Positions 10,601-26,400 of a DNA stretch of 64,000 nt are shown here, piece after piece (the stretch's first letter is position 1; every line of letters begins with the position of its first letter). The translations under genes and the position numbers were made by a program. The stretch is from Populus alba (taxonomy: Eukaryota; Streptophyta; Magnoliopsida; Malpighiales; Salicaceae): NCBI RefSeq assembly GCF_005239225.2, contig NC_133288.1:8513035-8577034 (forward strand), read 5' to 3'. The notes beneath the pieces are model-generated. The model searched no databases. It was not told the origin of the DNA and saw only the letters and a list, made by a program, of their open reading frames with translations.

Positions 10601-12425
10601 AGAATCCCAAATTCTTCTCTCCCTTGTTCCATCAAAATATTAAAAGAAACAAGTGTAGCAATATATAGCAAGGAATAAAAGGAAAGAAAAGATTTTGAAT
10701 AATGAAATTGAAATAAATTAATTTTAAAAAAAATTAATATGCATTAACATTTGAAACTAGTGACCTAGATCATGAATATTGGGCTAACTTAATAGAAGAA
10801 AAATCACAAAAAATAATAAAGCAAAACTCCAAAAAAATGATAAAAAATAAGAAAATATTAACTTAAAAAGAAAGGGAAACCAAGCAAACATAAATGAACC
10901 TTCTAAACCTGGTCTAATCTCTAAAATTTATAACTTGTGAAATTCTGGATGTAGGTTCCATTAAGAAGTGTAAATCTCAATCAATTTAATTTTGAAGGAT
11001 GAAATCAATGAAAAAATATTAATAAAAAAACTTGTAAAAGCAAAAAAAAAAAAAAATACAAAACGAATGAAAATAAAATTTGATAGAAAAAAAACTCAAG
11101 AATGATGAAATTTGAAAAAAATAATTATTAAAAAATAATCTCAAATAAAATAAATAACAATTAAAATAATGAAAACCAAATTTGAAAGATTAAAAAATCA
11201 TAGGGGTGAAATTGAAAAATATTTATAATTTGATAGATTATTTATAGATTAAAAAATAGAAAAAGCTTGAAATTGAAAAACATTTATAATTTTATAGGTT
11301 ATTCTAAAATAAAATAAAAATAATAATCAAAAGGATATGGACCAAATACGAAGGAAAAAAATGAAGGGATTGTTCTGAAATTTTGTTGGGGCTGGCACAA
11401 AATTTAAAGCAGAGAAAGAGAAGAAAAAAATGATTGTCAGCGCCAAACCAATGGCATTTCTCCAGTACATGCATTGTACCACTATATAGAGGGTTATGAG
11501 ATCTTTTAAACACTGTTCTAGAAAACAACATTTGGTGGCCGGACAACCTCACATGCGCCACTTGAATGACGTGAAGACTATTCACATGTTGGCGTATGTA
11601 ACGCCATCAATTTTTTTAAATAATACTTAATATATAGCAATTATAATAATAGCCCTAAACAACCTCCAAAATTACAACATAACCAATGTAAAATGAAAAA
11701 AAATAAAATTAATGAGATCATTATTTTTTATTTTTAAAGATATTAAAGTAATTGTACTATTTCAAAAAAATAAAAGGAATAAAATATCTATGAGTCAAAG
11801 GCATAAGATTTTTTTATTCAAAGGTCAAAGTATTAATATAACCCCACGCAATGTATTAAAGATAATTGTACATGATAAAAAGACAACTTTGCTTCCAAAA
11901 CTTGGTTCAACAGTTTTTTTTTTTTAAGTTAAAATTCATAATTACATATTTGAGTCATGATGCACGAGGTTTCGTTTTTGTTAATGAACACTTTCGAATT
12001 AGAACGAAAGCAGCTGAATTATGTAATTTTGGATCTAATTTCTCAAAAAAAGAATCAAACACAAAATCTTTCCTTCGATGAAAGCTCCCATGCATCAATC
12101 AAACCACAACTACTACTATTCTTAAAGGGGAATGATTCTCTTTATGGCGCAACCCATTCGTGACTAACATTGACGTGAAAACCAATTACAGGTAGAAAAC
12201 ATGGTGTGGTATTAGGGTTAGGACATGAGCCACCCTTGTTTGTTGCTGCAGTTAATTTCTCTCGTTCATGTCAATTCCTCACAATAATAGTAGCTAATTT
12301 ACATTGTAGTTAATCAATAATGAAAAAATAATAAATCTTATTGAATATAACAAGCCAAAATAACAATCAATATTCATACAGGTGGAGGGAGGGGCTTGAG
12401 AATTGTGCGATCACCTACCCCTTCA
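10601..12425. other. A-rich intergenic DNA and probable SRPK 3'UTR
   Basis: A-rich low-complexity sequence to about 11.35 kb is followed by a short moderately GC stretch (11400-11610) containing gcgccaaacc and gttggcgtatgtaac, which is possibly repeat-derived. The 3'UTR of the minus-strand SRPK gene should occupy the right end (about 12.2-12.4 kb). No other gene is seen. Confidence 0.5.
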
Positions 12426-15494
<3,069 letters not shown>

Positions 15495-15539
15495 TTGTAA
15501 AATTGGGCTTTTTAAAGTGGATATTTGAATTGCCAACTT

Positions 15540-18500
15540 TACCCTCCTTTTTTGGTTACTTTGCGCGTTGATGAATTCCTTATTGGTGGGGTGGGTTGGT
15601 CTAATCAGTAATCACATTTCTGGGCTCGGGATTTTCCATGGTTGATGACCCTTTAGCCACCTGCCTCCGCCTCCCTCCCTCCTTCTTTATACAGTTAGAT
15701 ATTACCTGGATTATCTATAATCCATTATTGAATTCTTTTAATAAATATTTGAATTACAGTATAAACATCTATCACTCATGCTAACACCGACTACTTACTG
15801 TATGCTGCTGCATTATATCTATTTTATATTTCTTTTACTGATACGAGCTGGCAATGCAACCGAAGTTTTGTGAAATTTTAAAAAAAAATATTTTTTTAAA
15901 ATTAAAATGATAATTTTTTATATTATGTCGATGTGTTAATATAAAAATTATATATTTTTTAATATATTTTCAAACAAGAAATATTTTAAAAAACTATCAT
16001 TACTATTATTTCAAATACCCTTAATATGACATGAATTTTGGATATACAAATATATATTGCTATGTATTAAAAACTCATATCAACCTAAAAATTTAAATTA
16101 TTTTAAAATATAATTTATATAATTTTTTGATTTATTTTTCTCAGGTTGAAACTTGTATAGATTGATAATATCTTGTGTTTAACTTTTATTAAATAGAATG
16201 AGAATGATGGGATTTAAATTTATGATCATTTAGTTAAATAAAACTACAATATTATATTAAAAATTTATTTTAATTTAAAAATTTTAATTATTAAATAAAA
16301 TCTTAAAATACAATTTATATAATTCTATCTACTTGAGGGGAAAAAATCGTTCTAAATTTGTTGATTGTTATTACTAGGCTATTACGAGTGGCGTGTTTGT
16401 GTTGATGTACAAGAGATATTTTACCTTTCTTGATGTATGTTGATGTTACTTGTAGGCTTATAACCATCACCGTTTTGTTCTCGCCATAAATGCCTTTTGT
16501 CTGAATTTTGTTGATTTTATTAAGATTGATTTGGATATGGATTTTTATTTTATTTTTTTTGTAGCCGGTGATTTAAGTGCATAAAGATTTGAGAATTATA
16601 AAGTATTAAAGCTATAAAAAGTATTTTAAAGGTGAAATATTTAGAATGTTTGGTATGAGATTAAGGAATTATATAAAACAATAGGTTTTAATTGAATCAT
16701 ATCATATTTTAAATTAAATAAGATTATTAGACATATTAAATAACATATATTTACGGTTCCAACTTAAAAAAAAAACAAAATGAAAAAGGAAAAGGCACAA
16801 GATTTAAAGTTTTCTTACTTCAAAATTGTTTTACTTCTTTTTAGAATATTTATGGGAGTATGGTTATAATTATTTTTTAAAGTATTTTTTATTTATAAAT
16901 ATATTAAAATAATATTTTTTTTTTATTTTTTAAAAAATATTTTTGATATAAGCGCATTAAAATAATCTAAAAACACTAAAAAAAATATTAATTTGAAACA
17001 AAGAAAAAAAAAATTTAATTTTTTAAAAAAAACACTTTTGAAACACAAAACATTTAATCTTTTTTCAAATTTAAATATTAGCTTCATATAAATTTTTTCC
17101 TAACCCTGAAAATACACCAAACATTAGTAAAAATGGAGATTTTTTATTCTAAAAAAAAACATGCAGTGGGTGGTAAATTATAGTCAATTGATTGTTAATA
17201 AAAAAGAACCCCACCACAATTTCGTCAAGCATTCCTTTTCGACATATAGATTAGCCTTCAAGTCTTCGCAACTCTTTCCTATCTCAATCTCACACGTCCA
17301 AAGTGCATAATCCTTGCCCTCCTTTATGCCATCTTTTCTCTCTAGCAAATTTGAAGAAAAAAAAACAAATAATTTCAAATATTGATCCCATATTGAAAAC
17401 ACAAATAACAAAGGATTAGAAGATGAAACCATCATGATTTTATGTTTGGCTGTTGAAAATCTTCATCCACATGGACTTTATATTTAAAAAGTTGGAAACA
17501 ATTAAACTTCTCAACTTCTCTTGAAGTATACTATAGTTTTAGGCACATTAATATACGAATATATGTAGAAAAAATTGAACAAATTCTTATCTATAAATGC
17601 TAATTAACAAAATAAAACTGCAAAAAACTATGAGATATTCGATTATGATCTTAACGTGGAATTAAATCATAGGTTTTACTAACCTTATGATTTGTGTATG
17701 TTTTTTAAAAAACTTCCATGCTCTTACAAAATACTAATCACTACTTTATTCAAGGGCATTTTTTTTGCATTTTGGTAATTATAGTTTTAAAAGTTTACAT
17801 TTCATCATGAAATTTCATTTCTATCGCATTTTATTTTTTTATAATTGAGAGGAGGAGAGAGTGGTATGAAAGAGGGAGATAAAAGAGAAAGCTTTAGGCC
17901 GACAATATTTTAGTCATATAAAATCTTAATTCTGGTGTCATTAGCTTGGTCTTGAAAAGGGAGTTCATTGAAAATAATTTAAGCCCTGAATAGTACTGAA
18001 AATAGATTAAAAAAAATATATTATGATTTTAAATTCTTAGTCAAAAATATGTTTTGAAATTGATAATAAGTTTGGGTGCTAGCTAATTTAGTTAAAAGTT
18101 AGAACTTGTCATCAATCATTTTAGATGTTCAAAACATGAAGCTCATAATATGAAGGGTAATCTCAATCTACATTATTACTCAATAAATATATTTAAGGAT
18201 CAAGTGAGGTCAATAAGAGATATATTTTATTCGTGGATGATACAATAAACATGTCATTGCTAGCCTAAAGGTCTTTAAACATCTATATTTTATTTATTTT
18301 TCTATAATAACAACAATTAGTGGGTTTAATATGTATGTCAAAGATTTTAATGTTGTGGGAATATCTACACATCATTTGAAGCAATATGAAATTAAAGATG
18401 TCTAAGCTCATTTTAATATAATCAAAGTATCTGTAGAATTTAATTTGGCATCATAAAATAATTTTCATTCAAAAATATCTATGTAGCCAAAACTCATCGT

Positions 18501-20100
18501 CCAAATTATTTTTATTATCAAAACTTATTTAGTGATAAAAACCTTCATGAAAAGTCATGTCAATCGTATATTTTAGTATTATTACTTAACTCATTTTATA
18601 CAAAGAGCAAGGCTTAGTATCCATTCTTAGCTAAAAAAACATATCATATGTGTTCTTAAACTATTTCACTATTTTCAAATACAATCGTCCTGGTATCATA
18701 ACTGTGTTATAGATTTTACATCTTGATCAAGGTGGGCTCGGATTGAGTTATTTCAATCTTTTTTAGATTATATATATTTTTTATTTTTATCTTTTAACAT
18801 TTTATTTGTTAGAGATTAAACTTTTTTTTTTATGAAGTTATAATATTCTCATTTAATTTACTAGGAATTACTTTTCAAACTTTTTTTCTTGCATTTCTTT
18901 CTATAAAATTATTTCAATCTTGCGTCTATAGTTACAAAGTTTGCAAGTTAACCTGTTATAATTGAGGGGTTTTTTTTTTGTTTTTTAATTTTACCTTTAA
19001 TTATTGAGTTATTTTATAATTTAACTTGGTTAATATTAGGTTCTTTTTAATTTCTTTTCATTGTTATTTCTTTGTTTGTTTAATTATTATTGTCATTTTT
19101 TTAATTATATTATTTAAATTATTAATTAAACCAATGACCTAGGTTTTCTTTTTTTCTTAGCACTTTTTGTACCTTGAATTCCCCTATCCATGATGGAGAA
19201 CTAGCTACAAATCTAGTTATTAATAAATGGTAACAGCCAGTGGTCAAAGCAAAAAGTTTTAGAGTTCTACGCGCAGGTTCAATTCTTAGATTCAACATTT
19301 TTTTTTTTTGACATCTTTTGTTTTAGGTTCTTTTTATAGGTTTTTGAAGTTTGATAAGTTTTTTAATTATTTAATATTTTATTTTTTTTAAAATATTTTT
19401 TTAGATTCTGAATTTCAACATTTGGCTACATGTTTTCTCTTTTAATTTCTCTTATACTTTGACTTTTTTGTTTAGATTTTTATAGGTTTTTCAAGTTTGT
19501 TATTTTTTTTCATAATATAATATTTTATTTTTTTAAAATTTAATTTTTCTTTTGATAATTCAAGGGACATTTTCATTAAAATACAAAATGACATATAAAA
19601 TATATATATGAATGCTTAATGACAAAGAGGTTTAAAAGAATTTTACATTTATTTCATCAGCTATTGGCATTGCTAATCAAATTTTTTTCGTCTATGACAA
19701 TATAGGTAATGTTATATATTATTCTTTAATATTAAGTTTTTTTATAAATATTTTAAATTTTCAAAATTTGATTAATTTTGAGTTAATATTTATGATTTTT
19801 TCTATTTTGATTTATATAATTTTTTTTTGATATCAAATAAATATTTTGATATTTATTATTTAATTTATTATTTTCTATAGAATTATTACGATTTTATAAT
19901 TCTGATTACAAATTTAGTAAGTTAACTAAAATTAATTTAAATGGATTTAATATATTACTAACTCAAATTATTGTTTTTAAAAGTTTGTTTTTATTTTTTT
20001 TTGAAAATCTAAACATTATTATTATTAGTCATTTAATTGTCTTTAAACCCATTTTTCAACTAATGTTTTTCCTTCGATTTTTGTTTTTTTTTTAAATTTA
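15540..20100. other. AT-rich intergenic region
   Basis: 4.5 kb without a supported gene. It holds MITE-like inverted-repeat copies near 15870-16020 and 16855-17055, recurrent T-rich units at 18.7-19.6 kb like those at 34.9-36.2 kb, and a tRNA-like B-box (ggttcaattc) near 19276 that may mark another SINE relic. Only short chance ORFs occur. Confidence 0.5.
16855..17055. repeat. AT-rich inverted-repeat (MITE-like) copy
   Basis: The left half, ttttttaaagtattttttat, and the right half ending aaaaaacacttttgaaacac form an imperfect inverted repeat around an AT-rich core. The left half is nearly the same as sequence at 42855 and resembles 50140. The family is not assigned. Confidence 0.4.
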
Positions 20101-20419
20101 GTCTGACTTTGCAGGCAGAAGTAACCTGGTGTTATTTCTACAATAAATCAATAGCGAGAATGAGTGAGCGTAAATTTGTCCCGTCCCATCCCATCCAAAC
20201 CCGAAACGACAACGTGTTCAGACGAACTAATAGACCTGCGCCACGTAACCAATAGCTGGCCCTTAATTTTTTTCCCCACATCCCCCTCTCTCTTCGGGCA
20301 TCGATACTTTTCATATAAATCTCCATTTATTCAATAATGAAATTGAAAAGGAAAAAAGAAAAATTCTGAAAAAAGTGTGAACTTGATCGAAAGATTACCA
20401 GGAAATTTTGCTTCCGGAA

Positions 20420-23400
20420 ATGGCGAATAATACGGATCTATTCGATTCGTATTTTAGAAGAGCAGATTTAGACGGTGACGGTCAGATCAGCGGTGCTGAA
20501 GCCGTCGGTTTCTTTCAAGGCTCCGGTTTGCCTAAACAAGTCCTCGCACAGGTTTCTTTCATCTCATTGTTTTCAGATTACATAATTTCGAATGATTCCG
20601 AATTTTTTGGATTGGTTATTAAGAAATGTTGATTTCCATATGGAACTAAGTAATGCTTGCGATAGTGAGAGATATAACTTAGATTAGGTTATTTGATTTC
20701 TTTTTTTAAAAGTTTGATTAATTAGAGGACTATACATAAATAAATGTTGATTTTGGATAATGATAATTAGCAAGTAATGTTTGCAAAAGTGATTTCTTAT
20801 TACTATTTGTTGTCTGGTTGAGATCATTGAAAGATTTGCTGATGCTTAGTTTTTGATTTCTAGGTCTGGTGTTTTTGAGAGAGAAGTTGATGACTTGCTA
20901 TATGACTGGAGGATTTTTAGTTGATTCTAGAAGTAGAAAGAGTTTAACTTTAGTTAGTATGGTAGAATTTTGAATTCAAAGGGGAGGTTAATTTTTTTAG
21001 GGGTGGATTGTGTAAGAAATGGGTGGTTGTTTTGGGTTTGGTGGATTTTTGTGGATTTGATCATAACATGCGGAGTTTTGTACTCTATATCTTGCTGTTG
21101 ATGTATCAACTTAGTTTCTTCTTGTGTTATGTTCTACTCGTGATCGAGTTTGCTTGGCTCCTAATGTTCATGTTCATGTTCATAATGGATATTAAATGTC
21201 TAGAAGAAGAGTTTTTGATTTGCTGTTAGGTATGTAATGCAGTTGAAGAACTAGATCTATTGTCAAAAGACAGAAATCTTGTGCAAGTAATAAGTAATGT
21301 TTGTTGCAGTGAATTCTTATTATTAGTAAGTTTGCTGTCTGGTTGAAATCATTTAAAGAATTGAAGATGCTTGGTTTTTGATTCTTAAGTCTGGTGTCTT
21401 TTAGAGAGAAGTTGATGAATTGCTATTGTGAACGGTAGACTTTTAGTTGATTCTAGAAGTTAAAATGCTGACATGCTAGACTTTTTGAGGTTGGTGGCTT
21501 GTTGGAAATGTTGTGTTCATTTTTTGAATTGTTTTTTGGCGTTTGAATATAAAGCAAAGTGTTTTTATGTAGGATTGTGCAAGAAATGGGTAGTTGTGGC
21601 GGGTTTGGTTGGTTTTTGTGTACATGATCATAGCATATGGAGTTTTGTACTCTATAGCTTGTGGTTGGTGTATTAAATATGTTTTACTTAAGATTGAGTT
21701 GAATAAGTTTCTAAAATTTATGTTGATAATGCATGGTAAATGTCTGGAAGAAAACATTTTGATTTTTTGTTAGGTATATATACTGGAGGGAAAGAACTGG
21801 TTCTGCTTTTTAAGAAACTGAAAACCTGTGTTAATGTGTGTGGAAGAATTTAGAAGTTTCCTTCCTTTTGGAATGATTTTACATTTGGATATTCACCTAT
21901 TCTTTTTTGAAAAGACCTTCATATCGGGGTCTCAAATCTCCTTGCATTAAACTGAGTGTCTGGGATTCACTTATTCTCTGTGCAGGTTTGGATGCATGCT
22001 GATCAGAGGAACGCAGGCTACCTTGGTCGACAAGAGTTCTATAATGCACTTAAACTTGTTACTGTAGCACAGAGTAAGAGAGAGTTGACCCCAGAAATAG
22101 TGAAGGCAGCATTATATGGCCCTGCTTCAGCTAAAATTCCCGCTCCTCAAATCAACCTAGCAGCAACTCCTGCTCCTAAAACAGTGGCACCTGCTCCCCA
22201 GCTGTCTGGCACAACACCAGCATCATCACCAAATGTTGGCATCAGACCGCCACAAGTGCCTGGAAATGCAGTCACAAACCAGCAGTATTTCCCATCCCAA
22301 CAAGGGCAATTTACGAGGCAACACCAACCCCAAACCCAAGCTATGCCTCCTAATTCTTCTTCCCATCCACAACAAATTCTTGCAAGTCAAGGTATGCCCA
22401 GGGGAGGTACCGTGGTTGCTCCGCGACCCCTGAATTCAAACATCTCAACAGATTGGCTTGGTGGAAGTGCAGCTGGCCTGACTTCACAAGGTTCCAGTAG
22501 AGGGATTGGTCATCCTGCTACTCAAGATGGATTTGGGCTTAGTGCACCGGGTTTTACACCCTCTGTTCAACCTAGACCACAAGTGACTGCTGGGCAGATA
22601 GCAGCCCCTACACCTAAACCACAAGAAGCAGCCATCACATCCAACCAACTAGCAACTAGGGATTCTAAATCAGTGGTTGTTTCTGGGAATGGATTTGCTT
22701 CAGACTCACTTTTTGGCGATGTATTTTCTGCCACTCCTGCTCAACCAAAGCAAAGTTCCTCATCATCTGCGCATTCTACAAGTAGCATACCTGTCTCGTC
22801 AGCTATTGTTTCATCTGCTGTTGGATCCCAACCTTCAGTTAAGCCAAGTTCCCTGGATTCCTTGCAGAGTACCTTTCCCCAGCAGCATGTGGGAGGGCAA
22901 TCAACAGCAAGACCAAACCAGCAGGTTCCATCTCAAAGTGTCACCTCTGCACCTTCAGCTGGTTTTTCTGTTGGAACTAGCAGTGCAGCTCCCAGTCAAT
23001 CCCAGCCTCCATGGCCGAGGATGACTCAATCTGATATTCAAAAGTATACAAAAGTGTTTGTGCAAGTTGATACAGATAGAGATGGAAAGCTTACCGGGGA
23101 ACAGGCGCGCAACCTTTTCTTGAGTTGGAGGCTACCTAGAGGTAGAATGCTACACATGACTTATTTTATAATCATGCTTAAAGTATGAGGTTTTGACATG
23201 AGCTCTTTGGTTTGAAGTATATATCTATGATGGACAGTGAAGGCACAACCTACAACATTTGTAAATCTAATGATGGCCATATTTCTGTAGTATAGCAGTT
23301 AGCTTAAGTTTTTTTACATAAATCAGTGGTGTTTCTTGCCAGTTTAAATAATCACATTATTTGGGTAGGAAGAAAGGGATCACTATATCATGTCATATAA

Positions 23401-26400
23401 ATGGTTGAGTCACTCAATTAAGAATTCAAGAGTTAATTACTTTTCTTGTCATTTTCATTGAACCCTATGCTCTTTCTTTTCATAATGTGGTGTGATGCTT
23501 TGTAAGTAGATTTGAGTTTGGGAATTTTTTAAAGGCTAGGACTTCATTTCTTATTCACATTTCATTAATGTACTATAATTCTTGATGTTTCAGAGGTGTT
23601 AAAAAAAGTTTGGGATTTATCTGATCAAGATAATGACAGCATGCTTTCTTTGAGGGAGTTCTGTACTGCTCTTTATTTGATGGAGCGTTATAGAGAAGGC
23701 CGCCCTCTTCCTGCAACACTTCCAACCACTGTCATGTCCGATGAGACTCTGTTGTCTGCCACAAGTCACCCTGCAGCTTCATATGGTGGTGGATCTTGGG
23801 GACCTGCTTCTGGTATTATCTTCCTTTATCATGCCATAAACTTTTATTATTAGTTTCCTTTCTCTTGCATTCAATGTGGATTCCTCTTTTTAAGTGGAAA
23901 AGCAAATCTCAACAGGTTTGCGACAACAGCCAGTTGTGAGTGGTGCACGGCCTCCTCCTGCTGCCGCTGCAAGGCCACCAAGGCCTCCCACTGCTCCTCA
24001 TGCTGATGAAAAACAGCCCACGCAACAAAAGCACAAAGTTCCTGTGCTTGAAAAACATCTTGTGCATCAACTCAGCCAAGAGGAGCAGGATGCTCTCAAC
24101 TCAAAGTTCCAGGAGGCATCTCAGGCTGATAAAAAGGTTTTTCTTGTTCTTTTTGTGCACTCATTATGTGGGACTGTTAATTTTGTCTGGTACACTTGGT
24201 ATCCATACATTAACATGTCTAAATGAGACAAATTTGTTTTCATTTGCCATTAAAAAGCTTTGACATCAAGTTATAGAATGAAGATGAGAAGCATATATGA
24301 GATTATTGAACCTTATGCTCTTCTTTGAGTGCAGGTTGAAGAACTGGAAAAGGAAATATTAGATTCTAGACAAAAGATTGAGTTTTTTCGTGTCAAGATG
24401 CAGGAACTTGTGAGTGTGCTCCCCATTTTATTTTTCTCCTTTATGATAGTCATTGTCTGTTATATAGAATGTCCTTCACTAGTATGTAAAATTAGCTTTG
24501 AAGTATTTGGGTTGAACGGTTTTTGCTGCATCTTGGCTGTCATGTTTTGACAATTGATTTTGGTTTTGGAGGCAAGGTCCTCAAATCATTCTTTTTGACT
24601 GGATTGACAACTGATTGTGCTGATTTGTTGTGTTTAAGCTCTGGATGCATGCTCGTTTCATCATTTTATTTGCTATTGGATATCTCAAAAATGCACAAAC
24701 TATAGCATAAAAGATTATAAAGTTGTGACTTTGCTAAAAGCTCAAAACCAGAGGTATTAGTCTGTGGCATTTAAAGCCTTATTTAGAGTTGCGGTTTGAA
24801 GTGTTAAAAACCAAGTAGATTCCTGGGAGTGCTTTTCAAAAGTGCTTCCGAAAAAATTTGAATTTTTTTTTTTGCTTTGAATTAATATGTTTTTGATGTT
24901 TTCAAATCATTTTGATGTGCTGATCTCAAAAATGATTTTTAAAAAATAAAAAAAACATTATTGACATGCTTTTCTGAGTGAAAAGCACTTTGAAAAGCAA
25001 CAGCAACCACACTCCCAAACACGCTATGCTAATAAAGAGAAAAGAAATGAATCATTAACTCTCTTTTGTTATAGTTTAAGTTCCCAAGTGGATGTCCCAA
25101 TGCTCAATACTTGGATTTCCTCTAAAATGTCCTGGGTTCAAACTGTGAAGAGTGATGGGGGTAGGGATCATTTTCCTTTTCCTTTTTTTTTCTTGGGGTT
25201 GGGGGGGGGGGGTGGCGGCATTGGGCTCCTGTTGAACCATACAAAAAAAATTAAACGTTCTGATGGGTTAAAGGAAAACTTGGACAGTTTCTTTGGGCAG
25301 CTGATCCTGTCATGGTTATTTAAGATGCATGAATCAATTTAATAAAGAGAAGGAAGGTATTCTGCCATATTTAAGCTGTCTACTTTGTCTTGGAGTGGTT
25401 GAGTGAGAAAATATATGTTCTTTGCTGATATTCCTATGATCTTTCTTCTGTTATTTGGCATCAGATTTTATATAAAAGCCGATGTGACAATCGACTTAAT
25501 GAGGTCACAACAAGGGTATCTGCTGATAAGCATGAGGTATCTCTCTTTCTTTAGTGATTTGTTTATAATTTCTTAATTTTCCATGCAATATCAATTGCTT
25601 ATTGAACTAACAGGAGCAAATCGTGTGTTTCAGGTTGAGACATTGGGAAAGAAGTATGAAGAGAAATACAAGCAGAGTGGAGATGTTGCCTCCAAACTAA
25701 CCATTGAAGAGGCTACATTTCGTGATATTCAGGTAATTTAGGAACTTTGGTGGTGAATTTTATCTAACGTGCTTCTCTTTTCCTCTATATACACTTCTTT
25801 GGATGCTAAACAAACTTGTATTGTACTCAATAACTGTAGGAGAAAAAAATGGATTTATATCGGGCAATTGTTAAAATGGAAGAAGGGGGAGCTGCTGATG
25901 GTGTATTGAAGGTACACCATAATAGTCATTACTTTCTGGAGATAGTATGAAACTTGTATGTAAGTTCTGGTTTTACTGACTTTTGCAGGAGCGTGCTGAG
26001 AATATCCAGTCGAATCTCGAGGAACTAGTAAAAACTGTGAATGAACGCTGCAAGCAGTATGGGTTGCGCTCTAAACCAACCTCATTGGTCGAGCTTCCAT
26101 TTGGTATCTCCATGATGTTATCAACCCCCTGGCCTTTATATCACATGTCCCATCTTGAATTTTTTTGGCTCATTTAGAAGATTGATTTACTTCAATTTGG
26201 CTACTTCTTTTACTTCTATGCAAAAAAGCTTGATCTATGACAATTAAGCTAGACTTCATTGTTGTCATGTTACTCTAGGGGAAATACTCCATGTGCCCAA
26301 AAATGTTTCAAATCCCAGACCCCCAATTTTTTTATCTGTTTTCTTTTCCTTGTCTCACAACCTCACATTTTTGTATTTGCTTCCTACATCATGGTGGTGT

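Noticed and set aside
19240..19300. tRNA gene at the ggttcaattc motif
   Set aside because: A B-box-like word only; no cloverleaf arms or acceptor stem could be paired. At most a SINE relic.
22677..23024. 115-codon + ORF inside EH exon 2
   Set aside because: Off-frame shadow of the Pro/Gln/Ser-rich linker; no splice or family support.
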